DNA of 64,000 nucleotides. Origin: Phylloscopus collybita. Its lineage: Eukaryota > Chordata > Aves > Passeriformes > Phylloscopidae. The translations under genes and the position numbers were made by a program. Below are positions 1 to 13,980 of this stretch, piece after piece; position 1 is the stretch's first letter, and every line of letters begins with the position of its first letter. Location: contig JAJNNQ010000006.1 of assembly GCA_027886175.1 (NCBI GenBank), positions 806,001-870,000 of the forward strand, given 5' to 3'. The notes under the pieces were generated by a model. That model did not search any database. It was not told the origin of the DNA and saw nothing but the letters and a program-made list of their open reading frames with translations.

Positions 1-3000
1 TTCCTTCCCCCCTCAGCACTGCAGTTGTGTCCAACATTGTACCTTCCCATAATAGCAGCAATAAGCAACCCTGCAAATCAGCTCTGTAATTATGGGGCCC
101 AGTCTGGAGTAACAGGATGAATGTATTGGTCAGCAGCCACTTGGTGGGGAACAAGCAGATGGACCAAAGGGGCCCTCGTGGGTGCTGAAAACAGTTTGTA
201 CCAAAATCCAGACTGTCCTAACAGTTTGTCTTGTGTTGATTTTTGCTTTTCTGTCACCAAAAGGAGATCATCATGTCCCTCTGTCCCATTCTTCTCTGTA
301 AAACTTCTCAAAGGGCAATTGCAAAAACAACTGCACAGTGAGCTATGTTTCTTTGCAAAAAAGATTGGAAAATGAAACACCAGGCAAGGCTTCAGTTTCC
401 TTCTCTGTCCTCTACGACAGACATTTGCAAAAGTGTCCTGATAAAGGCCCAGGTCTGCTGCAGAGTACTGGTGTTGTGCCTGAGATCCCAAACTTTGTGC
501 TTTTAGGCTTTTAGTCATCGATAAACAGGGTGATTGCACGCTCCTTCTGGATGTGCTCCCTCTTCTGCAGTGAAATTTTTTGTTGTCATGGTTATTGCTT
601 TGTCTTGAGAGACACATAACCAAAATGAATTTAAACAGATGTTTGTGGGTCAATATTTCCATAGGAGCAAATGCACAGCCTGAGGATTCCTAGTATTATT
701 TTACTTGTCCCCAGTGCAAGGAGAGTGAAGCACCCAGAGGTTCAGCTGGAGAGGTAATGGGTACCACTTAAATGTCAGGAAAGACAAATAAATTTTTTAA
801 ATTATTTTACCCAAACCCAGAAAGGTAAAGGATCTTCTCTGATCTCAGCAGCCAGAAAGATCAGGTAGAAGTTTCTCTATTGTTTCTTCTTGACAATTTG
901 AAACTACTTTTTCTTGCCAGTCCCAATCTCTTTTTTTTTTTTTTTTCCAAGTCTGGGGTTTCCAAGATGTGTCATATTGCAGCTCATAAATGGACTTGTG
1001 TTCTAAGTGAACAATAGTTGTTACTGTTTAATGCAGAGATTTGATAAAATTTGCTAATGACTGCTGCAGAAAATGGGCAGATCAAGTGAAGAGAAGTTTT
1101 CGGTTTCTACCCAGGAGCAAAACTCCCACTCCCTGACTTATGAATTTCATTAGATGGAACTAATTAAAGGGATGTTTCTTATTACCAAGATGAGAAGCAG
1201 TCCAAGAGGAGTCCAGGGAGGTTTATACTCCACAGCACAACTGCTCCGCTTTTAAATCCTGCGAAAGCGTTGCGTCCTATTTAATTTGACATTCCTTGTG
1301 TTTGTTTCTCTTCGTGACTCATAGCACAACACTGGCAGCAGGCCTAGGAAGTAGGTTTTGGGATCTGGCGTGGAGACACTGGTGGATTGTATTCCAAGTG
1401 TTGTGCTTACATTGCACCACCAGCCATGAGAGCATCCAGCAAACTGTGTTCGTACTGCCCGGCAAGCGGGTGGCTGCAAAAATCAGATTCACAGCTGCAC
1501 TGCTGTGTCAAGGCAGCCTTGACTTAGCATTTAATTTGCCACATCTGTTAGCCTAGCTTGTTTAATGTGAAACAATTTTGTTCTGTGAATAAAAGAGCTC
1601 TGCAAAAATGCAGTTCTTCTAGCTGTTGCACTCTTTTTAAGCAATAGGTTGATCCCTTCCAGCCTCTCACCCGTCCCCTGACAGCACTACAATCACTAGA
1701 CCTGCACAAAAATAGGGTGATCAAGTAGCTGTTGATGGAAATTGCATGAGGGTTCTGATTTCACACACTGATGGGAAGTAAAACACATTGATTTTCATAC
1801 TGATGGGGACTTGATGGTGAGGGAGGGTTATGACAGGTGGCAGCAGCTCTGCCTCAGCTCTTCAGCTCTCATTCTCTCTGGTATAGCCCCAGACCTCAGA
1901 TCTTTGCTCCCTCTGGCTTAAACTAATTAAAAGGCAAGGGCATCATGCTGCTCTTGTGGACTCTGAAAGAGAAAGCACCAGGAATATGTCTTGAGAAAGA
2001 CTGAGTAGCTTATCTAGCATTGCTCTACATTTGGTCTTCTGCAGAATAAAAAACCCACAGCAAAGCAAATAAAGTGCTTGGGAGGGTGTTTTACCTTTAC
2101 CTTTTTACCTTTGCATATTACCAATATTTCACTACCAGTAAGGGCAGCAAAGCAGAAAATACAGCTGGCTGGTAAGCTATGTCAAATCACGCTTCCTTAA
2201 CACAGCCACTCTCTGTGGGAGGACCAGAGTCAGGATTTAGGTTGTCTGTCTTCCTTCGCAGACTCCTTCTGAAAGAAGACAGATGACTTCTTGCAGCTTG
2301 GTGACAGGATGTGAGTAAGATTTGGGGAATGCACCATGAGAAGCAATTATTTGCAAGCAGAAGAAATGAAAGCATCATTGAAAGATATTTGCCTGTGGTG
2401 CCTATCACAGTTGTAGTAGTGGCTTCTTGTGTCACTGAAAAAGCTGAAAATGCCATGTGCATGCTGGTATGTGTTCTGCTGGACACAGAGCTAAGACCTC
2501 AACTGAATTAAATTTATTTAGTTTTGTTAATTTATGGGGAATTTACAAAGTGGCAGGTTAAGGACAAGATGCAACATTCATGCTGCCTTACGAAGACCTG
2601 AACAGCGACATTAATTTTGAGTGATTCTGGATTGATCTTTTTAAATATTAACCAGAATTCAGCTAAGTAATGGAGCAAAACAGAAACTACTCCCTACTGC
2701 CTTCCTTGGGACTTGCTTCTTAACAAAATAGTTTCTCAGAAGCTGTCCTGGCCTTCAGAATGACCATCCTAAGGTCAACAGGAACAATACAAATCCATCT
2801 CTTCCTCTGCTGTGCAGCATCCAGGGCTGTGAAGTAATAGGAGTACGCTTGGGAACATATACCATTTTCTCAGGTGTTCCTGGAAATATTTGTTTGCATT
2901 TTATTTTGCTCTCAGACACTCAGGAAAAAAAAAAATCAGAGAACACTTAATTCCCCCTGAAATTAAATGTCTCTATCTATTTCTTTTTTTACAAGCTGTA

Positions 3001-3270
3001 GGTGTAGAAAAGCAGAGTGTTATTTGCTGTTGTGAACTCACACCAGGGCTTCTGTCCTCTTCCACGATTACAGAACTCCTTTATTTAGAGTTGCACAGTG
3101 AAACATCTCTGGGACTGCACACATACTGGGATACATGAACAAAAGTTAAATTAATCAAGCCATTAATGCATTATTTAGGTTTTGGGGGTTTTATGGTTGT
3201 TGTTGCATCTTGGAAACAAAGAAGATAGCAAGCACCATACTGTCAGCCAGCTGGAGATGGGCCAACACCT
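1..3270. other. Non-coding unique sequence, no gene seen
   Basis: No exon, RNA gene or interspersed repeat is recognised here. Open frames are short, overlap one another on both strands and resemble no family I know. A pure T run lies at about 932-946, and a short imprecise TTTACC-type repeat at about 2088-2115. The stretch is AT-biased with few CpG, as expected of bird intergenic or intronic DNA. Very old repeats could be present below my ability to see them. Confidence 0.7.
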
Positions 3271-3274
3271 GGAT

Positions 3275-3283
3275 ACACCCACC

Positions 3284-3317
<34 letters not shown>

Positions 3318-3342
3318 ATCACACTCTCACACTCTCACACTG
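3275..3342. repeat. (CCCA)n/(CA)n compound microsatellite
   Basis: Four ACCC units pass directly into an uninterrupted CA run of about 12 units. This is followed by three degenerate CACTCTCA-type units. It is a compound simple repeat and probably length-polymorphic. The frame that reads through it gives a His/Thr-rich translation, which is an artefact of the repeat and not a protein. Confidence 0.95.
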
Positions 3343-6300
3343 TGTCCTTCTTTTAAATTCTTGCACAGGATTTTTTTCAAGGCTCCCTAAACAGCTGCCT
3401 ATCTCCCCTTTTGGAGGGAGGAAATGGAAAACAGGAGCCATGACCGAGGCTGTCAGAAGCAGTTGCAGACCAGCCCCAGCGGGCTTTCTGCCCAGGTGAT
3501 GCAAGAAAACAAGAGCCAGGAATGGCTTCATCTGGTGTCAGAGTGACAGATCCTTCTTATCCAGGAGAGAGGAAAACAAGGGATTATTGAAGACTTCCTC
3601 TAAGTTATTGTTTTTATATATATTACACATTTCAATAGTAAGTACAGTGAAAGGGCAATCTTCTTGTAACTCTTTAGGTTGTAGGGCAGATTGAGCTCTG
3701 TAGATGTTGTTACTTTGATTTTCATACAGTAGAAATCAGTTTAGTGCTGGTAAAACATTGTTTTGTCCATGAAAAGCAATCTCTGTCTCCAGCCTGGGCT
3801 GTCAGCTCTTCAGTGTATACTCTTTCACTGCAATAAATGTTCTTCTCCAAGGCTATAATTTTCTGTGAGGGAAAGCATTAGATAGAGGCCTGATTTATCA
3901 ATTATCCTGATAAAAATCATGTGGCTTCCCATGGTAAATTGATATTATTTTTAGAATGACATTTTGCTACTCATTGAAATAATAAACATATTACAACAAG
4001 GACTTTAATTTTTTTTTTAACCTTGTGCACATGAAATCAATGAGTTGTCCAACTGAGAGGAATTACTTACCTTCTTTCTTAGTCTTCCCTCCTCAAGCAC
4101 TGCCTCTCCCACAGGGAAATGTGGAGTGTCAGCAGGATGCACATTAGAAGTGTAAGTGCACTTTCTTCTTGAAATCTTGCAACATGCCAGAAATATCTAA
4201 ATGGAATAACCCGACTGTGGGGTTAACAACTGCAACCTGTCAAAACATCAACCTAAATCCAGCATTGGTCACTTGACTATGAGAGACATATCCTGGTAAT
4301 AACCCCTACTTCCCTGCTGAGCTGTGTGTTTTAGAAGTGTGTCTGTGAGACCATCTAATCCCCCATGCATCATTTCCCCCACTGCAGCGTTGGATGGCTA
4401 CACAGGAGGAACAATAATTAGAATTTCCTGAGCTAGAAGAGCCATCCATCTGCAGTCTTGCTGCTCTATCTTAAATAATGCACATGTCCTTATGTGCATG
4501 TAATTTCTGCATGAGAACTGGATCTATAATAGCTAAGCAGTAAGCTCATAAGAAGCTCTGCCTCACCTGAAGGCATAATCCTTTATTTGTAACATCCCAG
4601 CTAGTTGCCACTGGAAAGGATTATGGCTCCAAGTGAGAAATGGACAGAACCTGTGGAACCTAAGAGGTTGAGAGGTGGATTTTCCCCCACACATTAAAAT
4701 GTCTTTAAGATATATTTACTTAAAAACAAACTACTTGGGTGTTCTTTGCCTGCAGAAATGCTCCTGAGTAAGCTTGCTCCTGGTATATCTTGCTAATGTC
4801 TACCTGTGTTTTACTTTACTGCTGAAGGGAAAGGGATAAACTATACAAATTGTAATATAAGGAAAAATCTCAAATAACAAAAAGTATCCATACTTTAATC
4901 CTGTAGAAGTAACAACGATTGTTATCTGACATGGTTTCACCAGTATAACAAAATGGGGGTATTTCCCCTAAAATCAAAACAGATGAAACAGCAGAGACTT
5001 GAGATCTGACCTGAGTTTAGCACTAGGCAGTGTTGCCTGTCCCCTGCTGAGCCCTGCTGAGAGGCCCAGGCTTGCCTGAGGAGGAGGTGAGGTGTGGCCA
5101 GTGGCAGTGTCTCCCCACCTAGCCCTTCTGCGAGGTGCAAACCTGCAGACCCAGCTCTGGAGGACTGTACTGGCAATTCCTGATTGTCCCAGGGACCACT
5201 GAAGTATCTTCTAGTCTTTCTGGAAAGCGTAGCCCACCCCAGTGACCTGGCCTCACTCACATCTCAGATTATAAGTACAGCCTTGTTTGTACTCATGGCC
5301 TGACTCTGTCCTCACAGTTTGTGCCAAAGGGTTGGGGTAGAAATAGGATAGGGGGAGATTGCTTGCCAGGACAGGCACCAAAAATAAAAAGCATCTGAGC
5401 AACAAGTGGAATCACACAGCCTGTGGTTGGCACTTCTATGTGATCTTTTCCTCTTCAGAACATTTGTGGGATGCTGTTAACACATAGCCTGTGCCATTGT
5501 AACTGTGGAAATGAGGGGTCCCCTGTCCTTGTGCTTGGGAGCTGCGGTATGCACTGGGTGTTGGTGCTCTCATGGAGGGGTTTGCTGCTGGGCTCTGCCT
5601 TCCAGCAGCTTGGAGGAGGGAAAAGAGAAGCTTGATGCTTTGAGGTTGGTGCTGTTTGTGTGGCACAAGTCAAGGCACTGTGTCAGGGCAGGAGATATTT
5701 GTCCTAATTTGGAATTGCAATACAGGGCTATTCTGTCTCTCTTCATCCTTGCTCTGTCATGGCTTGCACAGAAATCCCAGTGTGCCCGTGGCAATGAGTG
5801 GCTAGGACATGGCCTGTTCTAAAAAGTGCAATGAAACATCATCACAAGGCCTGAATTGCCCCAAAAATTCTCAAGACTGGACAAGCTTCTGTCCAGGGTT
5901 CCTCCCCTGTGGCTGCACAAAGGGCACACAAAAATTTGCCTGCGCCTCTGTCACTGAGAATGCTCCTTGTTGCTGTGAGCAAAAGTGCCAGATTAGGGGT
6001 GAAATGTAGCCTCTGCTGCTTTGGATGGCATGGTGGTTTCATTTACAGCATTGGGACCTGGATGGCCTGGGCATACTGGGAATGTGCTGCACCATGAAAG
6101 CCATGGGGCAGGACATAAAGCAGATCAGGCCCTTTCCCTCCAAATGTCAATGCCCAAATTCTGCCTGGAACTGGTTCATGCTTGTGAAATTAATTTTACC
6201 AATCCAAGCTGACTCCAGAATATCCTCACTGCTTAGTTTCTGGTTATGGAGTCCAGGGAGAAGTGAATCGAGCTAGAAGGGTGACCCGGCACTCTGCCTG

Positions 6301-6544
6301 CTAACTCTGAGCCTGGAAGATGATACTACCAAGTGGTGGCTATTTACAGGAGGTTGTGACTTTGTGCAACACCTGTAAAATCCCCTGAAGCTTGGGAGTG
6401 AGGACAGCAAGGTTTTGTTCCACAAGTACCTCCTCAGATCAGCAGAACAGGCCAGGCAGCAAAATAATGCTAAATGAAAAATTACAGGGTGAATTTGGCC
6501 TCATAATCACACACAGATAATTTGGTGCTTGAACAGAGTCAGCT
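3343..6544. other. Non-coding unique sequence
   Basis: No gene or repeat is recognised. The part from about 3860 to 4000 is AT-rich and contains several TAAT/ATTA and GATAA-like words, which can occur in conserved non-coding DNA, but nothing specific can be claimed. At 5,000-6,300 many short frames overlap on both strands. Their translations share no feature with any protein family I recognise, so they are treated as chance openings. Confidence 0.65.
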
Positions 6545-6720
6545 GAATGTAAACAAGTCTACAATGTGCCTCATTAATTGGAGCTATTTTTCTAGCAAGC
6601 CCCATGGAAATATGAAGTGGCTTCACTCTGCAATTTGCCATAGAGTTTGCTATTAAACGCGCTCGGTTTAATTGTGGCGATGCGTCTCGTTTTGGAAGCT
6701 TTCACAGGCACCATGTAAAA
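6545..6720. promoter_or_regulatory. Candidate conserved non-coding element (CpG-bearing, homeodomain-like words)
   Basis: This block differs from its surroundings. It holds six CpG within about 35 bases (about 6658-6691) in an otherwise CpG-poor region. It also has TTAATTGG near 6574, TTTAATTGTGG near 6667 and several balanced AT/GC words, without any simple repeat. Retained CpG next to homeodomain-type cores is typical of constrained vertebrate enhancers. This is inference from composition alone; without alignment to other birds it cannot be separated from chance. No target gene is visible in the window. Confidence 0.3.
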
Positions 6721-9284
6721 ATAGCAGAGGATGGCAGAAGCCAATTCCCTGGCACAGATGTCCTGCTCCATTTGCTGCGTGCTCTCAGAGCAGACAGGTG
6801 TGCTGGGTGAACCTGAGCTGCGCAGCACAACAATGCTGATGGCAGCGAGAGGCATTTCAGGACAAGTGGCTTTCCTCTACCAGTGGCACCACGCAGGGAA
6901 GGGTGTCTCAGGTTTTGGCTGTCCGAACAGCCTGACCTTCATCCGGCTTTGGCTTTCTATCCATAATCACAGCGACAGACCTGAACATCTTCACACAGAT
7001 ATAGTACCTGCTGTTGGTCGTGCCTGACTGTTTTATGCTCCGATCCCATGACCTGCCAAGGATGAGATCATGCTGGGCTGCCATATATCAACTGCTCACA
7101 TCAGCCTCTTGTTGACTTTGGCCATATGTTGTCAGAGCAATGAAACAAGAACATTTCTAACCTTGACATGCCAGGGCTTAAGATACCAACATAAAACATT
7201 TTTCCCTAATTGGGGTTATAAAGTCTTCTCTTCAAATGTGTAGCTTATTTTAATCTGTGTGCTTTAGGTTGAACAGAAACCTATGAGTAAGTGAAGGCCA
7301 AAGCTGATTAGGAGCCAGGTGAGCACGCCAAGCCCAGAGCTCTTTGTTTCAATGGCAGAATACAGCCACTGCGTCCACAGCCATAAAAGTCTATTGCCTG
7401 ACACAGCAAAAACAGACTGTTTGACTGGTTTGTTTTGTCAATCCTACTGCACAGATCTGGGCTTTCAGCAGTCTGAATATGACCAAAGAGGGATCATCCA
7501 ATTTGTTCAAAGAGCTCTGGACTTGCTGCTGGTAGGTGACACGTGGCCAAAAAGAATTAATGGTAACAGGGTTTTGGGAGAATGAAAATCGCTGCCAAAT
7601 ATTTATCCAGCATCTCTTTCATCCTTGTAACTGCTGCTAGTGGTGCACAATCACTGTGCTGTGTCTGATACAGCTTCTGGTTATTATGCAGCCTGTGACA
7701 GATGATGAAGTTGTGGCTTTACTCACTGCCACGAGAAGGACAGGTCTCATTCACAGGAGAAGCAGCAGTGCAGAGCCATCTGAAGCAGAAGGTGCCCAGA
7801 AGTCTTATCTGTACAAGTAGGGTTCAGTGGTGACCCATGAACTCGGTGCCACGTGCAGCAGGAACCTTCCCCAGCCCACTGTCCAGTGAGACATTCATCT
7901 TTTCACTAAGACCTTCTGACTCCTGTCTCTGCACACGTGAGCGGCTCATCTTGGAGAATGTCAGAGCAATTTCACAGTGCCTATTTTTCAGGGGCACGTA
8001 CTGTGATGACACATGTCACCCAGTGTCATCTGCGGCTGAAAAAATATAGCATTCAGGAGTAAACACTTGGCAGAAACAACAGCACAGGCTCAAATTTAGA
8101 CAGCAATAATTTATGCTGTGCAGACCCTGGCTTGCTGGAAGGGGGCATGCTCTCTGGAAGGCAGGCAGGAAAACGTGTTGCTAATTTTACTAGACAACTT
8201 CTGCCCTCCCCTCCTTTCCCTTTTGTAGTTGCCAGCCTTCCTGGTTATTCTTAAAATAGAAACATCTGACGCCTTGTTTAACTTATTCTGGGGCCTGCAG
8301 GGAGGAGGAGGAGGGGATAAATCCCCTCGCTGCACTGTGTCCGTCAGTTTCTTCTCTGCTGGGAATTGCATCCCGGTTTGCCACCTGCTGCCAGTTTCAC
8401 ACTTCCTCCCCGCTCTCCTTTTCCTGCCCCAACTTTGTGATGGCTTGGGGACTCCCCTGCCATTGTCCCACTGTCTCACATCACTCTGTGACTCCTCTTG
8501 TGTGGCAGCGTGCTGTGCAGGCATGATGTAGGTGACAACTGGCACATAACGGGGGCGCTGGTCTGTGCCCGGCAGGCAGGGCACCTACTCCTGCAGCAGG
8601 GAGAGAAGCTCCAAATGGAGAAAGAGCATTTCAGTGTGGTTCAAGCAGAGCTCTCCTTGAATTTCAATGAGCCCATTATTTTTGCTTGCTTGCTCGCAGT
8701 TAATCCCCCCATGTGGTATTAGCTTCAAGAGGAGCGACTCGGTCGTGTTGTCATGCTGCTGAACACACTGAGCGAGCTGTGAGAAGGGCAGATTGTGCCT
8801 CCAAACAGTTTGAGTTCTTCCCAATCCTCATACGATGATCCCTGTGTAAGATTGCAGTTCTCCTTATTCCTCCCGCCCCTGGGGGATTGCCTTTCTCTCA
8901 AGTACAGATGAGAAATCCAGTTTGAACTGTGGAGGTTTTTTTTTCTGAAGGAAACATATGGAGCAAACCTGCAGGAGGCTTCATGAAACATCCTCACAGG
9001 GCAGAATTTTTGGTCCCTTTCTCTGGGGAAGATGCAGACACTGCTCAGAGGCAATGGAGCCTTCGGTGGTGAAGAGCCTGTGTGCTCTTTATGGGCTAAA
9101 AGCAGCAGAGCCCCCACCCCCAGAGGAGGCAGGAGTACAGCTGAGCACAGACAAGGAGCTCCAGCCATAGGAGTGAGAGTCCATGCCCATCTCCCCTGTC
9201 ATCACATTGCATCCCATTTGGCCCAGGGACAACCACAGGAAAAATCCCCAGAGAGGATGCCCTGCTCCATGTGATCTGGATGCT
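6721..9284. other. Non-coding unique sequence
   Basis: No recognisable exon or mobile element. The segment from about 8230 to 8770 is somewhat more GC- and CpG-rich than its flanks and has an open frame on the minus strand (8111-8584). That frame is Arg/Pro/Ser-biased, has no known domain, and overlaps openings in other frames, so it is not called as a gene. Confidence 0.6.
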
Positions 9285-9337
9285 TTTTCTTTTTTTTTTT
9301 TTTTTCTTTTATTTTCTTTTTTTTTTTTTTTTTTTTT
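9285..9337. repeat. T-rich homopolymer tract (poly-T / poly-A)
   Basis: Fifty-three bases are almost entirely T, interrupted by three C and one A, and followed by a short G-rich stretch. It is a polypyrimidine/polypurine tract. It could be the A-tail of a minus-strand retroposed sequence, but I see no recognisable element body beside it and no obvious flanking duplication. Simple slippage expansion is the default reading. Confidence 0.95.
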
Positions 9338-12300
9338 GGAGGGGGTTGTAATGCAGCTGGGATGTCGTTGAGGTTAAAGTCCATCCAAGCCATGTCTTAC
9401 ACAGTTATCTAGTCCTTGTTACCCTGCCAGCTCAAACGTTGTCTTGTCTTCTAAAAACCTCAATTACAAAGCAATGAGAAATGTAATGGAGCATGGAAAA
9501 TATCAGTGAGAAATACATTCAGATGAAAAAAAAATAAGAAAACTTTCCTGGGAGAAACCTTTTGAGCCTTGGGGGTATAAGAAATTTCTGTCCTTGACTT
9601 CTCTCTCTTTTTTATTGTTTAAAGAGCAGTCCCCCCGCTCATGTTTGGTCTCAAGATGCTTGGACCTTGGAAATGTAGTCTCTGTGTGTGTTGAGTCTCT
9701 GTTTGTTTTCTCATGGCTTTGCAGTGAAACAAGATACAAATAATAAGGTCCAGTGCAATATACAAATTAATATTGATATGGAAATGTTAATGGTGCCTCC
9801 ATTCCGCTAAGGACAACCTCAGTTTTGCAAGAAGTAAGCAGGACCTCTCAGGAGGTCTGAGGAACAATCTCAAGAACGTTTGTGCATTGTGATGGAGGCT
9901 CATAAAACATTTGTGTGTGCTAAAGCTGAAATGACCAACAAGCTTCCAACTATTTAAAAACCAAAGTAACATTAGAAATTTCTGTTCAGATAGATGTGAC
10001 AATGGCAGAAGCATGTCAGAGGCCCATCCTAGCTTTCCTCCAGGACTGCAAACATAGTTTGGCCATCTGGCACCTGAGACTAGGAAGTTTAAATTGGATT
10101 TTAATAATGCATTGCACTGTCTGATACCGAAGGAAACTCACTCTACTTACATCTTCAAAAGTGCAGTTTGTGCTGCAGTTTTCCTCCAAAGCCTGGAGGA
10201 AATTTGCTGTTTCTTTTCAAAAGGGTGTCGAGCACTTCACTATGAAGAAAAAAACAAACAACCAACCCTACAATAAAAGTAAATGACTCGAGCTTGTCAT
10301 TTCTGTTTTACAAAGGAAGTGGCAACTGGGTGACAGGTGTGTAAATTCCTCAGCAGTAATGCTGAACACAAAGCACACACCGGGTTGAGTCTGTTCTTGG
10401 AAATCCTTTAGCAACCCACCTCCTAGACGGAAATGATCACACTGAACCCATCAGTTCCTCATGAGCTCTGAAAAGTTGGGGTTTCTTTCCTTGTTTGCTT
10501 CTCCAGAGAAACTGAAAGGTTTGGAAATGGAAAAGCTAATGATAGTTCTTAAAACAAACTGACTTTTAAAATTAGAGACTAATGCAAGAGGCAAGAGACA
10601 TGAATGATGGTAGTTAGCAAGGTTTGACACTCCTTCCAAACTTGGTATTCCAGCTTTAAACAGCTGTAAATCATTTCCCCCTCTGACCTAGGCAAAGCAC
10701 TATCGGTGGGTCCCAGCACAGCTTGCATGGCTCCCTTTCACCCCTTCCTGTTATCACCTGTGTAAAGGTTTCAGTTCCTAAATAGTTGGGGTAAATTATT
10801 AATCACATGCACTCTTCAAATAGCTACCACAGGGTTTTCACCTCCCAAACTGGAACCAGCTAATTTTTTTTTTTTCCTTCAGGATGAAAAGTATGTTTGG
10901 ATGCAGGCATGTGGGTTTCTCTGCATCTTTCATAATGCGTTTGCTAAAGAAGGCTAAAAAATGTTTCTGTCCATCTCTGCCCACCTGTATCCTCTGCACT
11001 TGTTGCAGCTTGAATTGCAAAGACCACAACAATGCACATTATTTTTAGGAAGTCTCACTAGAGCTCCTTGCAAGGGCGGGAGCTCTACCAGGCCACCACC
11101 ACCTCATGTGACAAGTGATCCTCAAAGACTGTTTTGGAACAAGGGATACCTGGTCTGAAATTTGAGCCAAAAAATGTATCTGCCTAACAGGAGGGAAGGA
11201 GGTGGATGGGCTCTGAGACAAGGGCCATGTTGTCTGAGCACAGAGGTGGCTGCAGGTGACAATCCCCAATCCAGATGTAGAGCCAATCCCATCTTCACTG
11301 ATCTGCAGACATTGCCCCGGATGTGTGCTGAGAAAAGTTTAGCTGCACAATAAAAATCTTGTAATGGTGGAAGTAATTGCCCAAAAGGTCTGCAGCTGAG
11401 TTGGAGAGACCCTTGTTTTATCCCTGCCAGGGGAGCCTCAGCCCTACCCTGCACTGTCAGATCTAGCATCACCAAACTCTTGGTGCATCTGGTCTGTAGC
11501 TGAATCAGCCAGCCTTCGTGCTGCCAGGAAAGAACTTCAGACTCATTGTTGACACAGCTCTATGGGACATTGCAATCCTCCCCAGTTTTACATTCTGGGA
11601 GAGGTGAACCAATTTTCTGCTTCCCTGGAGATTACCCACTGCTTTTCTTCATCCTAGCAGCCTTTCCGCTCCATCAGCAGTTATCTTCTGGAGGTCATCC
11701 ATTTGCTCTCTATCAAGCATGCAGCTGCAGCACATCTGAAGGTATGGATGGAGCACTTCTACCATGTTTCTAAGACTGGCATTCTGGTTCCCTTGAACCC
11801 AGACTGTGGCTTCATGCAGTGACCTCTCTGAAATGCTGCCTTTCCCAGGATATGCACCTGCTCTGCAGGGGAGGGATCTCTGGTCCCTCTGGCAGGCATC
11901 TGCCCTCCTGTCATCAGTGGGGACCTTCAGTGATGGAGAAACCACAGCTTTCTTGGTCTTCTCCAGTGTTTCCTTATACTCACTTTTAAAAGCCTTCTAT
12001 TCCCTTTAGTCTGATTTCTCACTTTTACTATTAAATAATTTCCTGCTAGACCTGACTGCCCTTCTCTGACTGCCCTTTTGGTCCATCAACCTTACATCTT
12101 GTCTTTGCAGTACTCTTGCCCACATTGTGCAATTCAGTCCCACTGATGGCTTTGAGAGAAGACCATCAAGTGGAGTAGTGCAGAATTACCTTGTGCTTCC
12201 ACACTGGGACACAGGTTCATACAAGACTTACCTTTTTTACAGCAACAAGATATTCTTGAGTTGTCTTCAGCCCATACAGACACTTTTGCAACCACTCCAT

Positions 12301-13980
12301 ATAATTTAATTTACACAATACTTTCCCAAATGTGAAAAGTTAAGATATGTGACATTTACTGATTCTCCCACTAACTTGTCATGAAAAACATATTTAGATT
12401 GGCCTGACAGAACTCAATACAATCAGATCTGTTTGATGCATGCTGGCTATTAATGATCTGCTTGTTTTCTACCAAGCAGTTATAAAATCGTGTGTGATTT
12501 GTTCCAGGAGGGTTTATGGAAGTGACACTGAGCAGTTGTTATCTACCAGAGTTAATGCAGGATTCCTGAACTCCATGGTACCCTGTCTCTGTCAGGGGTA
12601 CTATGGGCAAAGACATGTTTTATGTCCTGGATATTTTGGATTTTCTGTGCATTGCAAAATAATAGGATCTGATATTTAAGTGAGTATCTTCCCTATCCAT
12701 GCAGGTATGTGCCCTAAGTATTTTGAGGGCAGAATAGGAGTGTTCAATAGGAAATCCTAGAGCAGCCCTGGAAGATGTGGCAAAGCTGAACTCACTTCCT
12801 GCTTAGGTGGAACTAAGCCCTGACTTGCTCCCAGTGGGGCTCCTTGGAGTCACATGCAAGAGGAATAGGATGCCAGACTTGTTGGAAGGCAAACAGGTGC
12901 ATGTTGGGTGCTCTGGGGGTTAGACAGCAACTGAAAGTTTTTGTTCAATCTGATGGATTCTGGGTGTCCAGGGCCATGGGTCTGGGGTCAGGCTCAGACC
13001 TTTTCTTGCCTACCTTGCACACAGTTGTCATGTACTCCTAAGGGACTACAGCTGTTCACAAAAAAGGAGGGCAGATACGGGCCTTAGGAGAGAAAAAAAC
13101 CTTTTATGTCTGAATAATTATTGCAACTGGAGAATCCGCGAGTTGTTTCAGCTGTGTAGACAAGGAGGAATCTGATGGCTGCTTCCAGCACAGCTGGATG
13201 CCCTGAGGGGTGTCCCAACTTTGCCCCAACAGCTTGGCCTGGAAAAAAAATAGTCCTTCCATAAGTACTACCTCCACTATTTCCCTTACTGCTGACCTTA
13301 GAATGTGTTTCAGGTCCTTAAAGGTGGCAGGAAATACCCTGGAGGAGTAAATTGCTCCAATGGGCATATTGCTCCTTCTACAGCACTCACAAATACCCAG
13401 TGTGGTTCAGCTTTTCATTCCTGATGTTTTCCCACACTAAGCCTAGACACCCTTACTTTTTTAAAAAATTTTATTTTATGGCATGCTGTGTTTTTTCCTA
13501 TATATTTTTCTTGGAGGATCACTGCATCAATACCATGAAAGGGTCTGTGCAATGCAGCCATGACAGGTGCCCTCAGCTGCTGCTGAAACTACGTAAGGCA
13601 TCCAAAAATAAGTAAAACTTCCAAGTTCCAGGGCAAATCCAGTTTATTGGGATTTATTAAAGCCATGAAAGAGGAGTAGGCTGGCTGGAGCTGAACTCCC
13701 ACCCGGCTCCTGTCTTGTGGCAGGACGCACTGAGCTCTGCCCTTCCCACACGAGCACAAGGGGAGCTGCCTCCTGCAGTGGGAACCTTGTGGCTGGTGAT
13801 TTCAGAGGAAGATCTGGTTTCTGCTGTGCCAAATGCCAGGTCCTGACAAGCCAGGCAAGGTCCTCAGCATATGTCTTCCGGTTAGGATCTGGGGGATGTG
13901 GAGAGCCGGTGCCTGAACTATGAAAACAGTTCTGTTCTCATGTCAGAGGTTCCAGTCCTCCAGCTTGTCAGAGCACTCAT
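9338..13980. other. Non-coding unique sequence
   Basis: No gene, RNA or transposable element is recognised. Open frames at 11,050-11,950 overlap on both strands and are each under 120 codons without family resemblance. A short T run lies around 10,864-10,875. The local duplicate CTGACTGCCCTT at about 12,050-12,075 is a small tandem copy of no evident significance. Confidence 0.65.

Noticed and set aside
90..662. 190-codon minus-strand frame at the left edge
   Set aside because: Composition is unbiased and it has no domain. The opposite strand is also open over part of it. No splice or start context supports it.
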